Positions 53,555 through 61,472 of a DNA stretch of 64,000 nucleotides are shown here, piece by piece. The notes below the pieces were generated by a model that saw only the letters and a list, made by a program, of their open reading frames with translations, had not been told where the DNA came from and made no database searches. Both the position numbers and the translations under genes were made by a program. The DNA is from Alicycliphilus denitrificans_A. GTDB taxonomy: Bacteria; Pseudomonadota; Gammaproteobacteria; Burkholderiales; Burkholderiaceae_C. Each line of letters opens with the position of its first letter. The stretch's first letter is position 1. The stretch lies in NCBI RefSeq assembly GCF_044792555.1, contig NZ_CP126238.1, forward strand, positions 2,728,001 to 2,792,000. The letters are read 5' to 3'.

Positions 53555-55253
53555 ACACGGCACCAAACCCCTCGGCCTGGACAATGGCCTGACCAACTAC
53601 GGCGACCGCGACTTCGCGCGCTACCTGCGCCGCTCCATGGCGCATTCCATGGGCATCTCGGGCGAGCTGCTGTCGCGCCCGGTGATCGGCATTGCCGCGT
53701 CGCCCAGCGACTTCAACAACTGCCACCGCTACATGCCGCAACTGGTGGAGGCGGTCTCGCGCGGCATTCTGGCGGCAGGCGGCCTGCCGCGCGCCTTTCC
53801 CACCGTGTCGCTGGGCGAGGTGTTTTTGAACCCGACCAGCATGGTCTACCGCAACCTCATGTCCATGGACGTGGAGGAAATGGTGCGCGCCCAGCCCATG
53901 GACGCGGTGGTGCTGATCGGCGGCTGCGACAAGACCGTGCCGGCGCAACTGATGGGCGCAGCCTCGGCTGGACGGCCTGCCATTCAATTGGTGACCGGCC
54001 CCATGTCCACCGGACGCCACAAGGGCGAACGCCTGGGCGCATGCACCGACTGCCGGCGCTTCTGGGGAAAGTTCCGTGCGGGCGAGATCGATCAGTGCGA
54101 GATCCAGACCGTCGAGACCCGTCTCGCGACCACCGCCGGTACCTGCGCCGTCATGGGCACGGCCAGCACCATGGCCTGCCTGACCGAAGCGCTCGGCATC
54201 GCCTTGCCGGGCACTGCGGCCATTCCGGCTGTGGACTCGCAGCGCCTGGTGGCCGCCGAGGAAACCGGCAAGGCCGCCGTGCGCCTGGCGCACCAGCCCA
54301 TACTGCCCGCACAGATCATCACCGGGCAGTCGGTAGAAAATGCCTTCCGCGTGCTGATGGCGCTGGGCGGCTCCACCAACGCCATCATCCACCTGACGGC
54401 GGTGGCCGGGCGGCTGGGCATCCGCGTCAGCCCCGAGCGGCTGAACCAGATCTCCGACGAAACGCCGGTGCTGGTGGACCTCAAGCCCGTGGGCGAGGGC
54501 TACATGGAAGACTTCCACGCCGCGGGCGGCATGGGCGCGGTGCTGCGCGAACTGCGCCCGCTGCTGCACCTGGATTGCCTGACCATCGACGGCCGCACGC
54601 TGCGCGAGCGCCTGGATGAACCCCAAGGCTGGGTAGACCGCAAGGTCATCCGCAGCTTTAATGCCCCCGTCTCCCCTGTGGGCGGGCTGATTGCGCTGCA
54701 CGGCAGCCTGGCACCCCAAGGGGCCATCTTCAAGCGCGCCGCCGCCACGCCGGCCCTGTTCGAGACCGAGGGCCGAGCCGTGGTGTTTGAAGACCTGGAA
54801 GACCTGTCCGCCCGCATCGACGACCCCGATCTGGACGTGAACGCCAACGACGTGCTGGTGCTGAAAAACGCCGGGCCGCTGGCCGCCGGTATGCCCGAGG
54901 CGGGCTACCTGCCCATCCCCGCCAAGCTGGCGCGCGCCGGGGTCAAGGACATGGTGCGCATCTCCGACGCGCGCATGAGCGGCACGGCCTACGGAACCAT
55001 CGTGCTGCACGTTGCGCCCGAGGCGGCCGCGGGCGGGCCTCTGGCCGCCGTGCACAACGGCGACCGCATCCGCCTGTCGGTGGCGAACAAGAGCATCGAC
55101 CTGCTGGTGCCCCCTGAAGAAATCGCGCGCCGTCTGGCCACCGTGAAGCCCCCGCCGCCCAAACAAGGCGGCTACCAGGGCCTGTACCAGCGCACCGTCA
55201 CCCAGGCCCCCGAAGGCTGTGACCTCGACTTCCTGGCCCAACCACGCACCTGA
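53547..55253 (+). CDS. IlvD/Edd-family sugar-acid (dihydroxy-acid) dehydratase
   Basis: This 568-residue protein belongs to the IlvD/Edd family of iron-sulphur dehydratases: PSDFNNCHRY, LIGGCDKTVPAQLMGAA, LGACTDCRRF and ISDARMSGTAYGTIVLHV with EAAAGGPLA. Cys in the first three blocks fits an iron-sulphur cluster. It is in the sugar-acid branch (length and ending similar to arabonate/xylonate dehydratases) rather than true IlvD. The substrate is unknown. Neighbours suggest a hydroxy-acid catabolic pathway. ATG at 53547. Confidence 0.9.
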   Translation: MAEHGTKPLGLDNGLTNYGDRDFARYLRRSMAHSMGISGELLSRPVIGIAASPSDFNNCHRYMPQLVEAVSRGILAAGGLPRAFPTVSLGEVFLNPTSMVYRNLMSMDVEEMVRAQPMDAVVLIGGCDKTVPAQLMGAASAGRPAIQLVTGPMSTGRHKGERLGACTDCRRFWGKFRAGEIDQCEIQTVETRLATTAGTCAVMGTASTMACLTEALGIALPGTAAIPAVDSQRLVAAEETGKAAVRLAHQPILPAQIITGQSVENAFRVLMALGGSTNAIIHLTAVAGRLGIRVSPERLNQISDETPVLVDLKPVGEGYMEDFHAAGGMGAVLRELRPLLHLDCLTIDGRTLRERLDEPQGWVDRKVIRSFNAPVSPVGGLIALHGSLAPQGAIFKRAAATPALFETEGRAVVFEDLEDLSARIDDPDLDVNANDVLVLKNAGPLAAGMPEAGYLPIPAKLARAGVKDMVRISDARMSGTAYGTIVLHVAPEAAAGGPLAAVHNGDRIRLSVANKSIDLLVPPEEIARRLATVKPPPPKQGGYQGLYQRTVTQAPEGCDLDFLAQPRT

Positions 55254-55275
55254 TTTTTGACCGAGACATATCACC

Positions 55276-56625
55276 ATGAACTTCCACCTCCAACTCCTGC
55301 AACGCGCCGAACAAGGCAAGCCCCTGCGCGTCGGCCTGATCGGCGCGGGCAAATTCGGCTCCATGTACCTGGCCCAGGTGCCGCGCACGCCGGGCGTGCA
55401 TCTGGCGGCGATTGCCGACCTCTCGCCCGCCAACGCCCATGCTGCCCTGGCCCGCGTGCATTGGGAGCCCGAGCGCGCCCAGGCCGCATCCATTGATGAG
55501 GCCCTGCGCAGCGGCACCACCCACGTGGGCGACGACTGGCAAGTGCTGGTGGCGCACCCGGGCATCGACATCGTCATCGAATGCACCGGCAACCCGATTG
55601 CCGCCGTGGACCACTGCCTGGGGGCCTTCGGCCACGGCAAGCACGTCATCAACGTGACCGTGGAGGCCGACGCCTTCTGCGGTCCGCTGCTGGCCCACCG
55701 CGCGCGGCAGGCGGGCGTGGTGTATTCGCTGGCCTATGGCGACCAGCCCGGCCTGGCGTGCGAGTTGGTGGACTGGGCGCGCACCTGCGGCTTCCCCATC
55801 GTGGCGGCGGGGCGCGGCCACAAGTGGCTGCCGCAGTTCCGCGAATCCACGCCCGACACGGTGTGGGACCACTGGGGCGTGACCGCTGAGCAGGCGCGCA
55901 TCGGCGGCATGAACCCCAAGATGTTCAACGCCTTCCTGGACGGCTCCAAGCCGGCCATCGAAAGCACGGCCATCGCCAATGCCACCGGCTTACTGGCGCC
56001 TGACGAGGGCTTGAGCTTCGCACCCGCGTCAGTGGAGCATATTCCGACCGTGATGCGTCTGCGTGCCGATGGTGGTGTGTTGTCGAAGAAGGGTGTGGTC
56101 GACGTCGTCTCCTCGCTCAAGACCGACGGTAGTTCAGTGGGCTATGACATCCGCAAGGGTGTTTGGGTGTGCGTGGAAGCGCCCAATGAGTACATTCGCC
56201 GTTGCTTCAAGGAGTACCAGGTGTTTACTGACCCGAACGGCCAGTGCATGGTGCAGTACAAGAAGTGGCACCTGATCGGGCTGGAGCTGGGCATTTCCGT
56301 GGCTAGCGTGGGCCTGCGCGGCGAACCCACCGGCGTGGCGCGGCACTTCAATGCCGACGTGGTGGCTACGGCCAAGCGCGATCTGAAGCCGGGCGAACTG
56401 CTCGACGGAGAGGGCGGCTACACGGTCTTCGGCAAAATCTCCTCGGCGCGCGAGTCCCTGCGCCGCGGCTGCCTGCCGCTGGGTCTGGCGCACCACCTCA
56501 AGCTGCGCCGGCCTGTCGCCAAGGACCAGTCCCTGACTTGGGACGACATCGAGATCGACCGCAATCTCTCGGCCTTCAAGCTGCGGCAGGAGATGGAGTC
56601 GCTGTTCGCACAGTCGGCCGCCTGA
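55276..56625 (+). CDS. NAD(P)-dependent SAF-domain oxidoreductase (homoserine dehydrogenase-like)
   Basis: This 449-residue protein has an N-terminal Rossmann fold (PLRVGLIGAGKFGSMYLAQV) with IDIVIECTGNPIAA and a C-terminal SAF-like domain (AKRDLKPGELLDGEGGYTVF, residues about 375-440). I recall such proteins in sugar-acid catabolic clusters beside IlvD-type dehydratases, but their reaction is not established. Codon use in 55,990-56,280 is T-richer (GGT, GTG, TTG) than in the flanks, a possible recombination patch. Complete; 22 bases after the dehydratase stop. Confidence 0.8.
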   Translation: MNFHLQLLQRAEQGKPLRVGLIGAGKFGSMYLAQVPRTPGVHLAAIADLSPANAHAALARVHWEPERAQAASIDEALRSGTTHVGDDWQVLVAHPGIDIVIECTGNPIAAVDHCLGAFGHGKHVINVTVEADAFCGPLLAHRARQAGVVYSLAYGDQPGLACELVDWARTCGFPIVAAGRGHKWLPQFRESTPDTVWDHWGVTAEQARIGGMNPKMFNAFLDGSKPAIESTAIANATGLLAPDEGLSFAPASVEHIPTVMRLRADGGVLSKKGVVDVVSSLKTDGSSVGYDIRKGVWVCVEAPNEYIRRCFKEYQVFTDPNGQCMVQYKKWHLIGLELGISVASVGLRGEPTGVARHFNADVVATAKRDLKPGELLDGEGGYTVFGKISSARESLRRGCLPLGLAHHLKLRRPVAKDQSLTWDDIEIDRNLSAFKLRQEMESLFAQSAA

Positions 56626-56711
56626 AGCCTGCATCTGTTACCCAATCACTTTCCCCGCAATCTGACAGGGCGGTGGATTGCCGCTGCCCGCCAACACTCA
56701 AGGAGACAAGC

Positions 56712-57411
56712 ATGAAAAGAAACGGTATGGCCGCTCTAGCGGCGCTCTGCATCTCGGGCGTTGCGTCTGTGGCATGCGCGGCAGATGCCTATCCCAACCG
56801 CCCGATTACGATCGTCGTTCCCAGCGCACCAGCCGGGTCGACAGACATCGTGGCGCGGCTGATTGGTGAGCAACTCGCCAAGAATCTTGGCCAGCCAGTG
56901 GTCGTGGAAAACAAGCCGGGTGCCAGCGGTAACATCGGGACTGAGGCGGTGGCGCGTGCCAAGCCGGATGGCTACACCTTGCTGCTTCAATACTCGGGCT
57001 ACCACGTCGGCAATCCGGCACTGTTTCCTCAGGCACGCTGGAAGCCTTCGGACTTCAGTTCAGTGGCCCTGGTCATGCGCGCGCCTCACATCGTGGCCGT
57101 GTCCGGCAAGGTTCCGGCACGTAACCTTAGCGAACTCATCGCTTATGCCAAGAAGGATGAGCGTGGCTTGTTCTACGCTTCCTCCGGTAATGGCTCCATC
57201 CAGCATATCGCTGGGGCGCTTTTCGGCAAGCAGGCGGGGGTGTCGATGACACATGTCCCCTACAAGGGGGCCGGCCCCGTTATCGCCGACTTGATCAGCG
57301 GACAGGTGGATCTGTTTGTGACTACTCCGCCATCGATCATTGGCCAGGTGCGCTCAGGAAACCTGAAGGCTTTGGCCTATGCAGGCCCAAAACGGCATCC
57401 TTCCCTACCGG
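56712..57411 (+). pseudogene. Bug-family tripartite tricarboxylate transporter binding protein, 5' part (split by an IS)
   Basis: This gene starts at 56712 (AGGAGACAAGC site) with a signal peptide (MKRNGMAALAALCISGVASV) and the Bug mature start ADAYPNRPITIVVPSAPAG. It is a periplasmic substrate-binding protein of the TctC/Bug type. The reading frame is broken at 57411 by an IS3 element. Joining the two halves across the IS (57411 to 58603) gives PSLPEVPTAAETGMPN, an uninterrupted family sequence of 323 residues. Last gene of the catabolic operon, so it should have fed the pathway with its substrate. Inactive in this strain unless the IS excises. Confidence 0.9.
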
Positions 57412-57438
57412 TGAAGTCCCCTCGAATTCCTGAGCCAG

Positions 57439-58251
57439 TCAGAAGTAGAGGTTGGGGAACAGTTTGACACGGTACTCGACCGGGGGGATTCGGCCTAGGG
57501 ATTCATGTGGTCGGTAGTGGTTGTAACGGCGCAGCCAGTCGGCCGTCATGTCGCGCACTTCCTGCAGTGACTCGAACACGTAGCAGTCCAGCACCTCGGT
57601 GCGGTAGGTCTTGTTGAATCGTTCCACATAGGCGTTCTGCGTGGGCTTTCCAGGCTGGATGTGGTTGAGGGCAATGCCCTTGGACTGCGCCCATTTCGCC
57701 AGCGCATCGGCGATGAACTCGGGCCCGTTGTCCAGGCGAATCGACAGCGGCGCACCTCGGACTTCCACCAACTCGTTCAAGGCGCGGATGACCCGCGCAG
57801 CGGGCAGGCTCGTATCGACCTCGATGCGCAGCCCTTCGCGGTTGAACTCGTCGATGACATTGAAGGTTCTGAAGCGCCGGCCAGACCACAAGGCATCGGA
57901 CATGAAGTCGCAGCTCCAGCCCTGATTGGGCTGGCCCGCAGCCACTAAAGGCTGTTTGATGCGCGACGGCAGTCGTTTCTTGCCCCGCCGGGGCAGGTTC
58001 AGCTTCAGCTCGCAATACACGCGCCACAGCACCGTCTTGCCCCAGGGTTTGCCTTGGTGGCGGGCACTGTCGTACAGCAGCCCGAACCCGTGACGCGGAT
58101 TGAGCGCCATGTAGGTCTGGATGAAGGTGATGACCCCGGAGTCGTCGCGTGGCACAGGCCGGTAGCGCAGCGTGGAGCGGGCAATACCGCTGGCGGCACA
58201 GGCCCGGCGCTGGCTCATGCCATGTTCGGTCATGAGGCTTTGAACGACCAT
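57439..58251 (-). CDS. IS407-group transposase OrfB (DDE integrase domain)
   Basis: This 270-residue open frame holds the integrase core: WSCDFMSDALWSGRRFRTFN (first Asp), RLDNGPEFIADALAKW (second Asp) and TQNAYVERFNKTYRTEVLDC (Glu). The ATG at 58251 is a provisional start; in this IS group orfB is usually made by a -1 frameshift from orfA, and the orfB frame stays open upstream to the overlap with the end of orfA (PERRE before ATG). Transposes the element. Confidence 0.92.
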   Translation of the reverse strand: MVVQSLMTEHGMSQRRACAASGIARSTLRYRPVPRDDSGVITFIQTYMALNPRHGFGLLYDSARHQGKPWGKTVLWRVYCELKLNLPRRGKKRLPSRIKQPLVAAGQPNQGWSCDFMSDALWSGRRFRTFNVIDEFNREGLRIEVDTSLPAARVIRALNELVEVRGAPLSIRLDNGPEFIADALAKWAQSKGIALNHIQPGKPTQNAYVERFNKTYRTEVLDCYVFESLQEVRDMTADWLRRYNHYRPHESLGRIPPVEYRVKLFPNLYF

Positions 58252-58268
58252 CTCGCGACGCTCCGGGG

Positions 58269-58535
58269 TCAGAGCTTTCGGTCAACGACATCCTTGAGCA
58301 CGTGGTGCATCAGCGCCAGGTCGGCGTACATGCGCTTGAGCTTGGCGTTCTCTTCCTGCAGCTCGCGCAACTGGGCCAGGTGTGAGACCGTCATGCCCGA
58401 GAACTGACTCTTCCACTTGTAGTAGGTCGGTTCGCTGATGCCGTGCTTCCTGCACGTCTCGCCGACCTTGGCGCCCATCTCGACCTCCTTGAGGAGGCCG
58501 ACTATCTGGGTTTCACTGAATCTGGATTTCTTCAT
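58269..58535 (-). CDS. IS407-group transposase OrfA (helix-turn-helix)
   Basis: This 88-residue protein reads MKKSRFSETQIVGLLKEVEM, the IS3-family OrfA N-terminus, with an HTH (GETCRKHGISEPTYYKWKSQ) and a leucine-zipper-like end (LRELQEENAKLKRMYADLAL). It recognises the terminal repeats. Its stop lies just before the orfB start region, where frameshifting could give the OrfAB fusion. Confidence 0.92.
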   Translation of the reverse strand: MKKSRFSETQIVGLLKEVEMGAKVGETCRKHGISEPTYYKWKSQFSGMTVSHLAQLRELQEENAKLKRMYADLALMHHVLKDVVDRKL

Positions 58536-58602
58536 GTAGAGACTCCGGCTGGGGGAATTCTCTACTTCCGGGTGGTTCAGGTTTTCGAGGGGACTTCACC
58601 GG

Positions 58603-58874
58603 AAGTACCGACTGCCGCCGAGACAGGCATGCCCAACTATATGGTGGAGTCCTGGTTCGCGGTGTTCGCACCTTCCGGAACGCCGCAGGATGTTGTCGAG
58701 AAGCTGACTGCTGCAGTCGCGAGGATTGTTGATAGCGATGCCTACCGGAAAAAGATCGAAGAGCAGGGCGCGTTTGCTATCTACATGAACCCACAGGCTC
58801 TGGACAAGTTCGTCGCCAAGGAGCTCGCCGAATGGAGACAGGTCATTCAAGACAACGGCATCAAGGCGGAATGA
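58603..58874 (+). pseudogene. Bug-family binding protein, 3' part (split by an IS)
   Basis: This reads EVPTAAETGMPNYMVESWFA, AVFAPSGTPQDVVEKLTAAV and ends ELAEWRQVIQDNGIKAE, the C-terminal third of a Bug protein. It has no start codon of its own after the element; an artefactual frame begins inside the IS at 58443. Together with 56712-57411 it makes a complete 323-residue protein. The final lines are typical of the family. Confidence 0.9.
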
Positions 58875-59031
58875 CTCGTCGGGGAAAAGTTACCTACAGA
58901 GTCAGCTAGAAAATTTGGATGGTATTCGCACAGCGTATCGATGCCCCACTTTACGAACAGCAGGTCTGAGTCAGTGTGATTAAGAGTGCCAACATCAAGG
59001 CCGAGAAACGAAAACATATCAGGAGACTGAC

Positions 59032-59817
59032 ATGCACAAACAAATGATGATCGCCGTCGTGACAGCCAGCGCGGTGGGACTTTTAGGGTGCGTCAGCGGA
59101 TCCATGACACCGGTGGCGGTGGCCGAGATCGGCAGCTTTCACACCGGCGGGCGCTCGGTCGTGCTGAGCGGAATGCCGAAGAAGGATGTGCGCTTCACAC
59201 CCACCTCACCGCCCACGCTGCTCGATCCGAACGGCGAGTTCGAAGTCGATCAGATGTACACGCAGTACGTCAAGCTCGCCCCACAGTCCCGGCGCGCGCA
59301 CTATCCGATGCTGATGTGGCACGGCGGCGGCCTGACGGGCGTTACCTGGGAGACCAAGCCCGACGGGCAGCCGGGCTGGCAGACGTACTTCGTCGCCGCC
59401 GGCCACGATGTCTACGTCTCCGACGCGGTGGAGCGCGGCCGCGCCTCGTGGGCGCGCTATCCGGAAATCTTCAAGAGCGAGCCGGTGTTCCGCACCAAGA
59501 AGGAGGGGTGAGAGCTGTTCCGCATCGGCCCAGCCGACAGCTACGACAGCGCCGCCAGCCGGCGCGCCTATCCCGACACGTAGTTTCCCATCGCCTCGTT
59601 CGACCAGTTCATGAAGCAGGGCGTTCCGCGCTGGGTCACCAACGACGAGCCCACCCTGCGTGCCTACGACGCGTTGGTGAACAAGGTCTGCCCCTGCGTC
59701 ATTACCGTGCACAGCCAGGGCAGCACCTTCGCGTACACGCTGGCCAACCGGTATCCGGACAAGATCAAGGCGGTTGTCGGCGTCGAGCCTTCCGGCGCGC
59801 TCATCGAACATTTCGGC
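59032..59817 (+). pseudogene. Alpha/beta-hydrolase-like lipoprotein, with two nonsense codons and a truncated 3' end
   Basis: The frame starts MHKQMMIAVVTASAVGLLGC with a lipobox (LLGC), then PMLMWHGGGLTGVTWETKPD, AAGHDVYVSDAVERGRASW. At 59509 a TGA interrupts where Trp is expected (GEG[W]ELF), and at 59581 a TAG stands where Gln is expected (DT[Q]FPIASFD). The frame continues with VHSQGSTFAYTLA (nucleophile elbow-like) and ends at about 59817 where an IS30 fragment begins. Both changes are single-base (G to A, C to T). It is a dead esterase-like gene of unknown substrate. Confidence 0.82.
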
Positions 59818-59895
59818 AGGTGTTCTGTATCCCAGAGTTTTGCGTGAGCGTTGATTGAGTTGCCTTGCAATGGCGTCCAGGCTGTCTTGTGAGTA
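59806..59895 (-). pseudogene. IS30-family transposase, C-terminal fragment
   Basis: The minus strand reads YSQDSLDAIARQLNQRSRKT and LGYRTPAEMF, the C-terminal end of an IS30-type transposase; the rest of the gene and the terminal repeats are missing. It lies at the broken end of the hydrolase pseudogene and next to a LysR-type fragment, so three gene remnants meet here. Confidence 0.75.
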
Positions 59896-59904
59896 GAAGA
59901 ACTC

Positions 59905-59990
59905 CACTTTGGCCGTGCCGCAGACAAAGCTGCATATCGATCAGTCCCCCTTGTCGCGCACCATCAAGGAGTTGGATGAGGAACTCGGGA
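59905..59990 (+). pseudogene. LysR-type helix-turn-helix fragment with frameshift
   Basis: HFGRAADK is followed, one base out of frame, by LHIDQSPLSRTIKELDEELG, the end of a LysR-family DNA-binding domain. The extra base lies near 59929. It stops at the end of the efflux gene coding region and is only a relic. Confidence 0.65.
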
Positions 59991-61430
59991 CTAGCCCTCG
60001 GTGTACGCCCAACGCCCCGCCACGTTCTTCAGAAGCGTGTTCACCGCCGTCAGGCGGCGGTTTTGCACGTCGATCAGGCTGCGCCGGGCGGCGAGCACCG
60101 TGGCCTGGGCCGAGAGCACGTTGAGATAGCCCACGGTGCCGGCCTGGTACTGGTTGGTGACGATCTGAAGCGCCCTTTGCGCGGCGGCGACGGCCTCGGA
60201 CTGCAGCTGCTGCTCCTGCGCCAGCGCCGTGGCGGCCACGAGGTTGTCCTCCACCTCCTGCAGCGCCGTGATCACGCTCTGGCGGTAGCCGGCCGAGGCC
60301 AGGTCCAGCGCGGCGCGGGCCGACTCCACGGCGGCGCCGCGCGCGCCGCCATCGAACAGCGACAACGCCAGCGCCGGGCCCAGCGACCAGAACAGATGCG
60401 GCGCGCTCACCAGGTCGCGCAGCTGCGCCCCGCGGTAGCCGGCAGCGGCCGACAGGGTGAGCGCCGGGAAGTACGCGGCCTGGGCCACGCCCACCTGGGC
60501 ATTGGCCGCGGCCACGCGCAGCTGCGCGGCGGCGATGTCGGGGCGCTGCTGCAGCAGCTGCGCGGGCAGTTCGGCCGGCACCGCGGGCGGCGCGGGCAGT
60601 GCGCCCGTGGCCTGCAGATCAAACGCGCCGGGCGCCAGGCCCAGCAGCGCCGCCAGCGCGTGCTCCAGCTGGGCGCGGCTGGTGGCCGCTTCGAGCAGCT
60701 GCGCCTGCGTGCTCTTGTACTGCGCCTCGGCCTGGGCCACGTCGGCGGGCGAGGCGACGCCCGCGCGCTCGCGGTTGCGCGTGAGCTGCCAGCTTTGCTC
60801 GTAGGCGTTCAGGGTGTCCTGCAGCAGCAGCCCCTGAGCCTCGGCGGCGCGCAGCGCGAAGTAGGTCTGCGCCAGCAGCGCCTGCAGCGACAGGCGGGCC
60901 GCCGCCAGGTCGGCGCTGCTGGCCTGGGCGCTGGCCACGCTGGCATCCACCGCGCCCGACAGGCGGCCCCACAGGTCCAGCTCCCAGCTGGCATTCAGGC
61001 CCAGGGTGTAGCTGCTGGCGGCCGCCCCGCCGCCCGTGCCGGTGCCGGCCGCGCCGCGTGCGCGGGTGGCGCCGCCGCTGGCCCCCAGCGCGGGCAGCAG
61101 GCCGGCGCGGCTGCCGGCCACCGCGGCCTGGGCGGCGCGCAGCCGCGCCACGGCCTGGGCGATGCCGGGGTTGCCCAGGCGCTCATCGGCGGCCTGCTGC
61201 TGCAGGCGGTCGAGCTCGGGGTCGCCAAACAGCCGCCACCACTGCTGGGGCAGCGCCGCGTCCTGCGGCTGGGCCGGGCGCCAGATGCCGGCAGCCTGGG
61301 CCGCGGGCGTGGCGCGCTTGAACTGCGCGGGCGGCGCTATGGCGGGGCGCTGGTAGGGCGGCTGCGCGGCGCAGCCGGCCAGCATGGCCAGGGCCGCCAA
61401 CCCGAAAAATTTCATATTTAATAGCTGCAT
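59991..61430 (-). CDS. RND efflux outer-membrane lipoprotein (NodT/OprM family)
   Basis: This 479-residue protein begins with MKFFGLAALAMLAGCAAQPP (residue 6 onward) with a lipobox LAGC, so it is an acylated outer-membrane channel. Two repeats of outer-membrane efflux protein domains follow (WWRLFGDPELDRLQQQAADE, LGLNASWELDLWGRLSGAVD; later ALQEVEDNLVAA and AVNTLLKNVAGRW). The first codons (MQLLN) come from a palindromic repeat, so ATG at 61415 may be the true start. It follows the permease with 18 bases between and forms the exit channel. Confidence 0.93.
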   Translation of the reverse strand: MQLLNMKFFGLAALAMLAGCAAQPPYQRPAIAPPAQFKRATPAAQAAGIWRPAQPQDAALPQQWWRLFGDPELDRLQQQAADERLGNPGIAQAVARLRAAQAAVAGSRAGLLPALGASGGATRARGAAGTGTGGGAAASSYTLGLNASWELDLWGRLSGAVDASVASAQASSADLAAARLSLQALLAQTYFALRAAEAQGLLLQDTLNAYEQSWQLTRNRERAGVASPADVAQAEAQYKSTQAQLLEAATSRAQLEHALAALLGLAPGAFDLQATGALPAPPAVPAELPAQLLQQRPDIAAAQLRVAAANAQVGVAQAAYFPALTLSAAAGYRGAQLRDLVSAPHLFWSLGPALALSLFDGGARGAAVESARAALDLASAGYRQSVITALQEVEDNLVAATALAQEQQLQSEAVAAAQRALQIVTNQYQAGTVGYLNVLSAQATVLAARRSLIDVQNRRLTAVNTLLKNVAGRWAYTEG

Positions 61431-61472
61431 GCGCTTGTCCTGTAAGCGTTAGAGCCCTATTTCACTAAAAAC
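61404..61472. repeat. Dispersed short palindromic repeat between RND permease and outer-membrane genes
   Basis: GAAAAATTTCATATTTAATA then GCTGCATGCGCTTGTCCTGT, AAGCGTTAGAGCCCTATTT. The stem TGCGCTT..AAGCG and TAGAGCCC are as in the others. It supplies the last residues of the permease (VFSEIGL), the 18-base gap and the first codons of the channel gene. Confidence 0.65.

Larger units (their letters stand above)
57412..58598 (-). mobile_element. IS407-group IS3-family insertion sequence
   Basis: A 1187-bp element with terminal inverted repeats starting TGAAGTCCCCTCGAA at both ends (left 57412; right end at 58598, reverse strand), imperfect over about 43 bases. A 4-bp target duplication CCGG flanks it (57408-57411 and 58599-58602), as usual for the IS407 group. 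It encodes orfA and orfB on the minus strand. Both ends and both frames look intact, so it may be active. It splits the Bug gene. Confidence 0.95.
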
